From Eubacterium sp. (lineage in GTDB: Bacteria > Bacillota > Clostridia > Oscillospirales > Acutalibacteraceae): 5,277 nucleotides of DNA. Below are positions 1 through 5,277 of the stretch, piece after piece. The DNA lies in assembly GCA_017543415.1 (NCBI GenBank), contig JAFYGD010000171.1, positions 1-5,277 of the forward strand, given 5' to 3'. The notes beneath the pieces are model-generated. The model had not been told where the DNA came from. It did no database searches and saw only the letters and a program-made list of their open reading frames with translations. How positions within the stretch are numbered: position 1 is the stretch's first letter; every line of letters begins with the position of its first letter. Position numbers and translations under genes: made by a program.

Positions 1-546
1 GGCAAAGACGCACCGATTATTGCCGAGGATTTAGGCACCTTCGGCGAGGATGTAATTCAGCTGCTTGAGGACACGGGCTTCCCCGGAATGAAGGTTGCGC
101 AGTTTGCGTTTGACCCGAACGGCGACAGCACTCACCTGCCGCACAATGCAACTCCCAACTCTATAAATTACGTTGGCACTCACGATAACAATACGATACT
201 CGGCTGGCTTTGGGAGGCAAACGAGTCAGAGCGTAAATTTGCGCTTGATTACTGTCACTTCAAAGGCGATAACTGGGGCGAAGGCGGCTACCGCTCTCCC
301 TCATGCAGAGCGATTACAGAAGCGGTATGGCAAAGCGCTTCAAACGTAGCTGTGATAACGCTTCAGGATATGTGCGGTTTCGGCGCTGACGCAAGAATGA
401 ACACCCCCGGAATTGCCGAAAAGAACTGGGCTTTCCGTACAACGCGGGAAACGATTGACAGCATTGACGCCGAATATTTCAAACACATAAATTCGCTTTA
501 CAGAAGAATGTATCCCGTATTTGAACAGCAAAAAAGGACTGACTGA
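1..546 (+). CDS. malQ: 4-alpha-glucanotransferase (amylomaltase), C-terminal part
   Basis: MalQ is a cytoplasmic GH77 enzyme that moves alpha-1,4-glucan segments between maltodextrins or to glucose, in maltodextrin and glycogen metabolism. The frame is open from base 1 and gives 181 residues, roughly the last third of a ~500-residue family; the start is off the left edge. Near the beginning is IIAEDLG (window residues 6-12), whose Glu9 corresponds to the general acid/base of amylomaltases, followed by GFPGMKVAQFAFD (about 27-38). The block YVGTHDNNT (57-65) carries His61 and Asp62, Asp62 matching the third catalytic carboxylate. The nucleophile Asp should lie upstream of the window. The GFGADARMNTPG segment and the INSLYRRMYP tail are also typical. 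The last codons and the TGA stop (544-546) lie inside a terminator hairpin, so the QQKRTD tail is partly dictated by that structure. It converges on the cysteine-rich gene with 16 nt between stop codons. The identity is secure; glycogen versus imported maltodextrin as substrate cannot be decided. Confidence 0.96.
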   Translation, partial: GKDAPIIAEDLGTFGEDVIQLLEDTGFPGMKVAQFAFDPNGDSTHLPHNATPNSINYVGTHDNNTILGWLWEANESERKFALDYCHFKGDNWGEGGYRSPSCRAITEAVWQSASNVAVITLQDMCGFGADARMNTPGIAEKNWAFRTTRETIDSIDAEYFKHINSLYRRMYPVFEQQKRTD

Positions 547-564
547 TTAGTCAGTCCTTTTTTT
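530..564. terminator. Bidirectional intrinsic terminator shared by convergent genes
   Basis: A perfect 9-bp stem, GGACTGACT (536-544) with AGTCAGTCC (549-557), closes a 4-nt GATT loop. It is preceded by six A (530-535) and followed by seven T (558-564), so on either strand the hairpin ends in a T run. It serves malQ on the plus strand and the cysteine-rich gene on the minus strand. The malQ stop codon (544-546) begins in the stem, and the minus-strand stop (563-565) abuts the other side. Confidence 0.93.
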
Positions 565-1360
565 ATTCTGCCGTATCGGGTAAAGCGCCGTTGCCTATTA
601 CGTCGTTATCGGGAGGGAAGAATTCGTTAACGGGGAAATCAATGTTACGAAAGCTTTCACAGGGCGACTGGGTTGAGCAAGCGCACTCCCTTTCCGGAAT
701 ACAGAAATCAATAGCCGGAATCATAAGCTGAACATCGCGCGAAAGCTGAATAATTGAGAACAGGCCGAGGGTTACAAGCACTGCCTTTTCGGGATTCTGG
801 GGGAATCTTGAATTTGCAAAGTTTTCAAGAATTGAATCCGGGAAGTTGGTGCAGCAATGGCGGCGGCAGTGGCACACCTCAACAACCTGAGTATCAAGCA
901 CAACGGGGTCAACAGCCTGTACCTTTGCGGTAGGATTGGTGTACTTAGGCGCTTCGGGGCAGTTGCCACGGCGTGTTCCTGCGGTTGAGGTAAAGAGCTT
1001 TACGTTGCCTTCAGAGCCGTAAAGGATACACTTTTTCTGGAAATTTGCATAGCCGATTGCGGTCTGCGGCATACAGCCGGGAGAGGAATAAGTATCAAAA
1101 CGAAGTCGAAAATAGAAGTTGATGTCAACGCTGTAATAGCCCCTGTTAAACGGCACCTCGTCAACGTCAATGCTTACCGCCGAAATATCGCAATCACGGG
1201 TTTTGATAATCTCCGCCTTGTCAATTACAGCCTGCGCCGAATCGTTAAAGGTTACCCTTAAATCCTCGCAGCAATCCTTACTTTCGCACGAATCGTAAAT
1301 GCGCTTTGTGTCAATGCAAACAGCCTCGTCAATACGGGCATCTCCATTTAATTCTGACAT
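563..1360 (-). CDS. Cysteine-rich conserved hypothetical protein (265 aa)
   Basis: I do not recognise a named function. I have a general memory of similar uncharacterised proteins in Clostridia, with the CIDTKRIYDSC-type opening and the ILYGSEGNVKLF block, but cannot confirm it here. The 265 residues contain 16 cysteines (about 6%) in clusters: C15, C25, C30-C31 near the N-terminus; C57, C96, C111, C134 singly; C163, C165, C169, C170 in CHCRRHCC; and C220, C226, C228, C234 near the C-terminus. Residues about 58-90 alternate polar and hydrophobic, suggesting beta strands; about 193-206 is hydrophobic but too short and polar for a convincing membrane helix. There is no signal peptide, so the protein is probably cytoplasmic or deposited on an intracellular structure. 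The cysteines could bind metal or form cross-links, as in spore-coat-type proteins; that is speculation. The ATG at 1360-1358 is supported by GAAGGAG at 1374-1368, 7 nt away. It lies 72 nt after pcrA and ends at a strong terminator. Confidence 0.88.
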   Translation of the reverse strand: MSELNGDARIDEAVCIDTKRIYDSCESKDCCEDLRVTFNDSAQAVIDKAEIIKTRDCDISAVSIDVDEVPFNRGYYSVDINFYFRLRFDTYSSPGCMPQTAIGYANFQKKCILYGSEGNVKLFTSTAGTRRGNCPEAPKYTNPTAKVQAVDPVVLDTQVVEVCHCRRHCCTNFPDSILENFANSRFPQNPEKAVLVTLGLFSIIQLSRDVQLMIPAIDFCIPERECACSTQSPCESFRNIDFPVNEFFPPDNDVIGNGALPDTAE

Positions 1361-1418
1361 AGAAAAACTCCTTCATGGATTATTTGAAGTTTTAACTTCG
1401 TTATATCCTATGAAGGAG
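1361..1418 (-). promoter_or_regulatory. Leader hairpin: candidate terminator/attenuator that sequesters a ribosome binding site
   Basis: Read on the minus strand, CTCCTTCATAGGAT (1418-1405) pairs with ATCCATGAAGGAG (1380-1368): 9 bp, a single bulged A at 1409, then 4 more bp. Inside, GAAGTT (1399-1394) pairs with AACTTC (1391-1386) as an apical hairpin, separated from the outer stem by a 5+5-nt internal loop. The stem is followed immediately by TTTTTCT (1367-1361). By shape this is an intrinsic terminator downstream of pcrA, but its 3' arm is also the Shine-Dalgarno site of the next gene. The pairing is directly visible. A regulatory role (termination, translational block, or both) is inferred. 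The stem is only moderately GC-rich, so termination may be partial. Confidence 0.6.
1368..1374 (-). promoter_or_regulatory. Shine-Dalgarno site of the cysteine-rich gene, buried in a hairpin
   Basis: GAAGGAG on the minus strand sits 7 nt before the ATG at 1360 and fixes that start. Unusually, the whole site forms the 3' end of the long stem described for 1368-1418, whose opposite arm CTCCTTC resembles the anti-Shine-Dalgarno sequence of 16S rRNA. Confidence 0.85.
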
Positions 1419-1432
1419 CGGCTTTTATGTGA

Positions 1433-3712
1433 TTATATTTTTTCAAGACGGGCAAAGTTTGCCATTACTTTTTTTGTTCCCGCCTTGTCAAAGGCAATTT
1501 CAAGCAGTAAATCGTTGCCCATTGGCTTAAGCGAAAGAATTACGCCCGTGCCGAAGGACTTATGCTTGACCGTATCGCCGACCCTGAAATCGGCAGTCGG
1601 CTTTTCGGCTGTGTTGCCTGCCTGACCGAAACGGTGGGCGGAGGAGCTTGACTGCTTTGATTCGCCGATTTTAACGCCCTTTGCGTATTTTGCGGCGGTT
1701 TTCGGCTTGCTGAAGCCGTGGTCGTAGCCGTCAGACCAGCTGCCGTAGGATTTCGGCGTTTCGGCTATGCTTCTGTCGTCAAGCACGCGCTCGGGTATTT
1801 CCCTGACAAAGCGTGAAGGAGCATTGCGCCCCGTTGTTCCGTAAAGCATACGCTGCTTTGCGTTAATTAGATAAAGCTTTTCCCTTGCGCGCGTTATTCC
1901 TACATAGGCAAGGCGGCGCTCCTCCTCAAGCTCTTCATTTGAATAAAGGCTCTGGTTTCCGGGGAAAATCCCCTCCTCCATACCGGGGATGAAAACGATT
2001 GGAAATTCAAGTCCCTTTGCCGAGTGCAGAGTCATAAGCACAACGCAGTCGTCATCCTCGTTATAGCTGTCAATATCCGATACGAGGGCAACGTCCTCAA
2101 GAAATTCGGAGAGCGAAAATTCCTCGTCCTCCTCCTGATACTTGATAAGCATTGAGGAAAGCTCCTGAACGTTATACTTTCTGTCCTCGGACTTAGTCGG
2201 GTCCTCCTCGTCAAGATACTGAAAATACTGCGTTTCACTGAGGATTTCCTGAAGTAAATCCGACATTTTCATGCCCTCGTCAACGCAGGTTTGAAAATGC
2301 CTTATGAGCTTACAGAACTCCTGTAATTTACCCGCTGAGCGCTGCGTTTTTGTAAATTCGTCTGCATGTTCGCAAACCTCAAAGGCGGTCATACCGTTGA
2401 CCGCGGCAATTTCAAGGATATAGCCGAACATCGTTTCGCCTATACCGCGCTTTGGGGTATTGATTATACGCTGAAGCCTTACGTTATCCGCAGTATTACT
2501 GATAACCGCAAAGTAGGAAATAATATCCTTTATTTCCTTACGGTCAAAGAAGCGGTTACCGCCGATAATCTTATATGAAATGCCCGATTTTGCAAGCATA
2601 ATTTCTATGTTACGGGACTGCGCATTCATACGGTAAAGCACCGCATGGTCACGGTAGGATTTACCGAGGGCAACGTTATTCTGAATTTCGTCCGCAATAA
2701 ACTGCGCCTCATCCATTTCGTTCATTGCGCTGTAAAGCACAACAAGCTCGCCGTCCTTACCCGAGTAAGAGCGAAGGTGTTTATCCGCAAGGCGGGTGCT
2801 GTTATTCCTGATAACGGAATTTGCCGCGTCAAGAATATTCTGCATTGAGCGATAGTTTTCGGCAAGCTCAAGCTGAATAACGGTAAGCCCTTCGCTTTCA
2901 TAACGCTCTTTAAAACGCATAATATTTTCAATAGTTGCGCCGCGGAAGCGGTAAATACTCTGGTCGTCGTCGCCTACAACGCAGATATTATGATAGCCGC
3001 CCGCAAGAAGATATGTAAGCACGTACTGCGCATAGCTTGTATCCTGGTACTCGTCAACAATTACATATTTAAACTGCTGCTGATACTTTTCAAGCACATC
3101 GGGGTTTTCCTTTAAAAGCGTGACGGTATTGAAAATCATATCGTCAAAATCCATAGCGTCGGCTTTTAAAAGCTCCTTTTGATACTCCTCATAGCACTGT
3201 GCAATTTTAGCCTTGCGAAAGTCGTTCTGCGTTGTTGCCTTATACTCCGCAGAATCAATAAGGCTGTCCTTTGCGTGGCTGATTTCGGCAAGGATTGAGC
3301 GGTGGTTAAGGAATTTATCCTCAATGCCGAGCGATTTCTGAACGCGCTTCATAACGCGCTTCTGGTCATCGGTATCGTAAATAGTAAAATGCTGGGAATA
3401 ACCGAGCCTTTCACCGTAGCGGCGCAGAATTCTTGCGCACATTGAATGGAAGGTGTGCGCCCAGATATCGTTAGCCTCCTGCCCGATAGTATTGATAAGC
3501 CTTTCCTTAAGCTCGCCCGCCGCCTTATTGGTAAAGGTAATTGCAAGCACCTGCCACGGAAGGGCGTAGCCGTCAGCTATAATATGCTCTATTCTTTTAA
3601 CAATGGTTGCCGTTTTGCCCGTTCCGGCGCCGGCAACTACAAGAACAGGGCCATTGACCGTGTCAATAACCCTTTGCTGTTCCTTATTCGGTTTTACCGC
3701 GTCTTTATTCAT
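1433..3712 (-). CDS. pcrA: ATP-dependent DNA helicase, UvrD/PcrA type
   Basis: This is a superfamily 1A 3'-5' DNA helicase of 759 residues, close to the usual size of PcrA (about 720-750). It acts in the cytoplasm in nucleotide excision repair, removal of RecA filaments and conflict resolution with RNA polymerase. Motifs appear in order: Q motif around NKEQQRVID (9-17); Walker A AGAGTGKT (27-34); Ia ITFTNKAA (58-65); Ib HTFHS (86-90); II VDEYQDTS (219-226); III VGDDDQSIYRFRGA (246-259, with Phe where many homologues have Trp); IV ENYRS (285-289); V TLHSAKGLEF (561-570); VI LAYVGITRAR (601-610). PKRGIG (420-425) falls in the 2B-domain region. After a low-complexity linker (about 650-705, Ser/Lys/Ala-rich), FRVGDTVKHKSFGTGVI (709-725) is the Tudor/KOW-like tail that binds RNA polymerase in PcrA/UvrD. 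The ATG at 3712 has AGGA at 3723-3720, 7 nt upstream, overlapping the last codons of the beta-subunit gene; the genes are 4 nt apart. All catalytic motifs are intact. Confidence 0.97.
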   Translation of the reverse strand: MNKDAVKPNKEQQRVIDTVNGPVLVVAGAGTGKTATIVKRIEHIIADGYALPWQVLAITFTNKAAGELKERLINTIGQEANDIWAHTFHSMCARILRRYGERLGYSQHFTIYDTDDQKRVMKRVQKSLGIEDKFLNHRSILAEISHAKDSLIDSAEYKATTQNDFRKAKIAQCYEEYQKELLKADAMDFDDMIFNTVTLLKENPDVLEKYQQQFKYVIVDEYQDTSYAQYVLTYLLAGGYHNICVVGDDDQSIYRFRGATIENIMRFKERYESEGLTVIQLELAENYRSMQNILDAANSVIRNNSTRLADKHLRSYSGKDGELVVLYSAMNEMDEAQFIADEIQNNVALGKSYRDHAVLYRMNAQSRNIEIMLAKSGISYKIIGGNRFFDRKEIKDIISYFAVISNTADNVRLQRIINTPKRGIGETMFGYILEIAAVNGMTAFEVCEHADEFTKTQRSAGKLQEFCKLIRHFQTCVDEGMKMSDLLQEILSETQYFQYLDEEDPTKSEDRKYNVQELSSMLIKYQEEDEEFSLSEFLEDVALVSDIDSYNEDDDCVVLMTLHSAKGLEFPIVFIPGMEEGIFPGNQSLYSNEELEEERRLAYVGITRAREKLYLINAKQRMLYGTTGRNAPSRFVREIPERVLDDRSIAETPKSYGSWSDGYDHGFSKPKTAAKYAKGVKIGESKQSSSSAHRFGQAGNTAEKPTADFRVGDTVKHKSFGTGVILSLKPMGNDLLLEIAFDKAGTKKVMANFARLEKI

Positions 3713-3716
3713 AAAA

Positions 3717-5000
3717 CTATCCTAAAAGTGTTAATAATATACCCGCTGCAACGGCAGAGCCGATAACGCCCGAAACGTTGGGACCCATTGCGTGCATAAG
3801 AAGGAAGTTCGATGGGTTTTCCTCCTGACCTACCTTCTGGCTTACGCGTGCCGCCATAGGTACTGCCGAAACGCCTGCGGAGCCGATAAGCGGATTGATT
3901 TTGCCCTTGGTTATGATATACATAAGCTTGCCGAAAAGGACTCCGCCCGCCGTTCCGAAGGCGAAGGCAACAAGTCCTAACACAACAACAAGCAGGGTTT
4001 TAAGGTTTAAAAATGTTTTTGCCGAGGTGGTTGCGCCGACGGAAATGCCAAGCAGAATTGTTACAATATTCATAAGCTCATTTTGCGCCGCCTTGGCAAT
4101 ACGCTCCGTCTGGCCGCTTTCCTTAAGCAGGTTACCGAGCATAAGCATACCTACAAGCGCCGCCGCGTCAGGAAGAAGAAGGGCAACAAAAACCGTTACC
4201 ATAATCGGAAACAGTATTTTTTCCGTTTTTGATACGGGACGAAGCCCGCCCATTACAACGCTGCGCTCCTTTTTTGTTGTCAGCGCGCGCATAATAGGAG
4301 GCTGGATAAGCGGAACAAGCGCCATATACGAATACGCCGCAACCGCAACAGTTCCGAGCATATGCGGAGCAAGCTTTGAGGTTGTAAAGATTGCCGTAGG
4401 ACCGTCCGCACCGCCGATAATAGCTATTGAGCCCGCCTCTTGCGGGGTAAAGGAAAGGTCAATGGGAAGGTTCGGGAACAGGTTGTTGAGAACGCCCGTT
4501 AAGCCGCTTCCCATACCGATTGCAATAACATAGGCGGCAAAGATACCGAGCTGCGCTGCCGCGCCTAAAATGAAGGATGACGGACGTGCAATAAGCGATG
4601 TAAAGTCCGTCATAGCGCCGATACCGAGGAAGATAAGCGGCGGATAAATTCCCGCTTTAACGCCGAAATAAAGGAAGTCCATAAGCCCCGGCGTTGCCGC
4701 TATCCACTTTCCTGTTTCCTCGTCAAGCACCCTGTTATGCGCCACAAGCTCAATAAAGCCCTGCAAATCGTGGTACTGCACCGCAAGGTTTGCGCCGGGC
4801 AGATTTGCAAGCAGCATACCAAAGGCAATGGGTATCATTAAAAGCGGCTCAAAGCCCTTTTTAATTCCGAGGTAAAGGAACAAAAAGGACAGAAGAATCA
4901 TTATTAAGTTTTTCCAGCCGCCGTCGGTAAAGAAATATGCGTAGCCGCTGTTAAGGAAGATATCCTTAACAACCTCCCACACTCCCTGAAAAACTGCCAT
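3717..5000 (-). CDS. oadB: Na+-translocating decarboxylase, beta subunit (OadB/GcdB/MmdB family)
   Basis: This is the integral membrane subunit of a biotin-dependent sodium pump: it decarboxylates carboxybiotin and couples this to Na+ export. The 427 residues match the length of Klebsiella OadB (about 433). Hydrophobic segments lie roughly at 31-46, 52-66, 117-130, 142-165, 189-205, 214-234, 262-290, 308-324, 334-360 and 405-426. The signature IIGGADGPTAIF (194-205) contains Asp199. YSYMALVPLIQPP (223-235) contains Tyr225, and NPLIG...S...R supplies Asn369, Gly373, Ser378 and Arg385. These sit at a constant offset of four from the functional residues D203, Y229, N373, G377, S382 and R389 that I recall for the Klebsiella protein, so the ion-pathway set looks complete. 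A polar loop at about 75-104 (including VLDEETGKWIAATPG) precedes the YFGVKAGIYPPLIFLGIGAM segment. The ATG at 5000 has AGGAG 7 nt upstream. The gene follows the gamma subunit by 10 nt. The substrate (oxaloacetate, methylmalonyl-CoA, glutaconyl-CoA, malonate) cannot be read from this subunit, so the symbol is a family label. Confidence 0.96.
   Translation of the reverse strand: MAVFQGVWEVVKDIFLNSGYAYFFTDGGWKNLIMILLSFLFLYLGIKKGFEPLLMIPIAFGMLLANLPGANLAVQYHDLQGFIELVAHNRVLDEETGKWIAATPGLMDFLYFGVKAGIYPPLIFLGIGAMTDFTSLIARPSSFILGAAAQLGIFAAYVIAIGMGSGLTGVLNNLFPNLPIDLSFTPQEAGSIAIIGGADGPTAIFTTSKLAPHMLGTVAVAAYSYMALVPLIQPPIMRALTTKKERSVVMGGLRPVSKTEKILFPIMVTVFVALLLPDAAALVGMLMLGNLLKESGQTERIAKAAQNELMNIVTILLGISVGATTSAKTFLNLKTLLVVVLGLVAFAFGTAGGVLFGKLMYIITKGKINPLIGSAGVSAVPMAARVSQKVGQEENPSNFLLMHAMGPNVSGVIGSAVAAGILLTLLG
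3720..3723 (-). promoter_or_regulatory. Shine-Dalgarno site of pcrA inside the end of the beta-subunit gene
   Basis: AGGA on the minus strand is made from the last sense codons (TTA GGA) before the TAG stop (3719-3717) of the upstream gene. It is 7 nt from the pcrA ATG. With only 4 nt between stop and start, translational coupling is likely. Confidence 0.7.
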
Positions 5001-5007
5001 TTATTAT

Positions 5008-5012
5008 CTCCT
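5008..5012 (-). promoter_or_regulatory. Shine-Dalgarno site of the beta-subunit gene, overlapping the gamma stop codon
   Basis: AGGAG on the minus strand begins within the TAG stop (5013-5011) of the gamma gene and lies 7 nt before the beta ATG. This decides the beta start and suggests coupled translation of gamma and beta. Confidence 0.8.
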
Positions 5013-5277
5013 AAAAGGGTTTTGTATTTTCCGTTACCGCAGCCTGCGCCCATTCGCTTCTTGCGGTACTCGGGCTGCTTTTACGTTTGATTGATTTTAT
5101 TACCGCGCCTTCGCCCTCAAGGGTGTAAATAGCGGCGGTGATTGCCGCCACAACCTCAGGCGCAACACCGCCTTGCGGAGTAATCGGCGGAGGCGGCGGA
5201 ACCTCGTTTTTCTTTTCGGTAACGGGGCTTTCAGCAGGGCTTTGCGCCTTGCTTTTACGCTTTTGAGTAAGCGATAA
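5011..5277 (-). CDS. oadG: Na+-translocating decarboxylase, gamma subunit (OadG family), C-terminal part
   Basis: The minus strand is open from the right edge to a TAG stop at 5013-5011, giving 88 residues; the N-terminus, which should hold the single membrane helix of this family, is outside the window. What is visible is a Lys/Ser/Ala-rich stretch (residues 1-25 of the fragment), a Pro-rich linker with five consecutive prolines (28-32), then the conserved tail EVVAAITAAIYTLEGEG (41-57), VIKSIKR (59-65) and EWAQAAVTENTKPF (75-88). An 'E-VAxITAAI ... W-Q-A ... R/KPF' ending is what I know from Firmicutes gamma subunits. In the family, gamma anchors and assembles the complex between the carboxyltransferase and the beta subunit. 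Position supports the call: it ends 10 nt before the beta gene on the same strand. No biotin-carrier gene lies between gamma and beta, so that subunit must be encoded upstream of the window or elsewhere. The oadG symbol is a family label; mmdD or gcdD-type naming would be equally valid. Confidence 0.85.
   Translation of the reverse strand, partial: LSLTQKRKSKAQSPAESPVTEKKNEVPPPPPITPQGGVAPEVVAAITAAIYTLEGEGAVIKSIKRKSSPSTARSEWAQAAVTENTKPF

Noticed and set aside
1400..1405. TATAAC on the minus strand inside the leader as a second possible -10 box.
   Set aside because: The -35 region 17 nt upstream reads ATAAAA, which is not a match, and the bases are in the internal loop of the hairpin.
1432..1437. 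TATAAT on the minus strand overlapping the pcrA stop codon, a possible -10 box for the cysteine-rich gene.
   Set aside because: The six bases match the consensus and would place a start near 1425, just ahead of the hairpin. However, there is no recognisable -35 at 16-18 nt (the sequence there is AAACTT) and no extended -10 TG, and AT-rich gene ends give such matches by chance.
1299..1625. Plus-strand open frame (108 codons) spanning the gap between the cysteine-rich gene and pcrA.
   Set aside because: It overlaps the ends of two convincing minus-strand genes, has no convincing ribosome binding site and resembles no known protein. The ATGAAGGAG in this gap belongs to the hairpin.
2366..2848. 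Two plus-strand open frames of about 70 codons opposite pcrA.
   Set aside because: Both are antisense to conserved helicase sequence (2B-domain and motif IV regions) and show no independent evidence of coding.
3895..4533. Long open frame on the plus strand (212 codons) opposite the beta-subunit gene.
   Set aside because: It lies fully antisense to a well-conserved membrane protein gene, its product has no recognisable motif, and it is best explained as a by-product of codon bias in the true gene.

Overview
The window looks like chromosomal DNA of an anaerobic, gut-type Clostridia bacterium (Firmicutes, Ruminococcaceae/Oscillospiraceae-like). This is inferred from four things: a PcrA-type helicase with a clostridial flavour, a Gram-positive-style sodium-pumping decarboxylase gamma/beta pair, strong AGGAG-type Shine-Dalgarno sites all placed 7 nt from their ATGs, and a cysteine-rich hypothetical of a kind I associate with Clostridia. 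Nothing points to a mobile element, CRISPR array, prophage or RNA gene. The assignment rests on protein character only.

Layout. Positions 1-546 (+) hold the C-terminal 181 residues of 4-alpha-glucanotransferase (MalQ), whose start lies off the left edge. A perfect hairpin flanked by A and T tracts (about 530-564) ends this gene and also the genes converging from the right; the malQ stop codon lies inside its stem. Everything else is on the minus strand and reads right to left: the C-terminal part of a decarboxylase gamma subunit (5277-5011, N-terminus off the right edge), the complete beta subunit (5000-3717), a complete UvrD/PcrA helicase (3712-1433), and a 265-residue, 16-cysteine protein of unknown function (1360-563). 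Gaps between them are 10, 4 and 72 nt, so the first three are almost certainly one transcription unit. The fourth is either read through or separately controlled.

How the genes work together. Gamma and beta are the membrane part of a biotin-dependent Na+-pumping decarboxylase; the carboxyltransferase and biotin carrier are not in the window. PcrA is a housekeeping repair/transcription-coupled helicase with no biochemical link to the pump, so its 4-nt coupling to the beta gene is notable as gene order. The most interesting non-coding structure is the 72-nt pcrA-to-cysteine-rich-gene gap. It folds into a long hairpin whose 3' arm is the ribosome binding site of the cysteine-rich gene and which is followed at once by a T run, so it could be a terminator, a translation-blocking structure, or both. 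There is no gene-free stretch longer than 300 bases. I see no clear new multi-gene system; the best candidates for novelty are the cysteine-rich protein and its leader.
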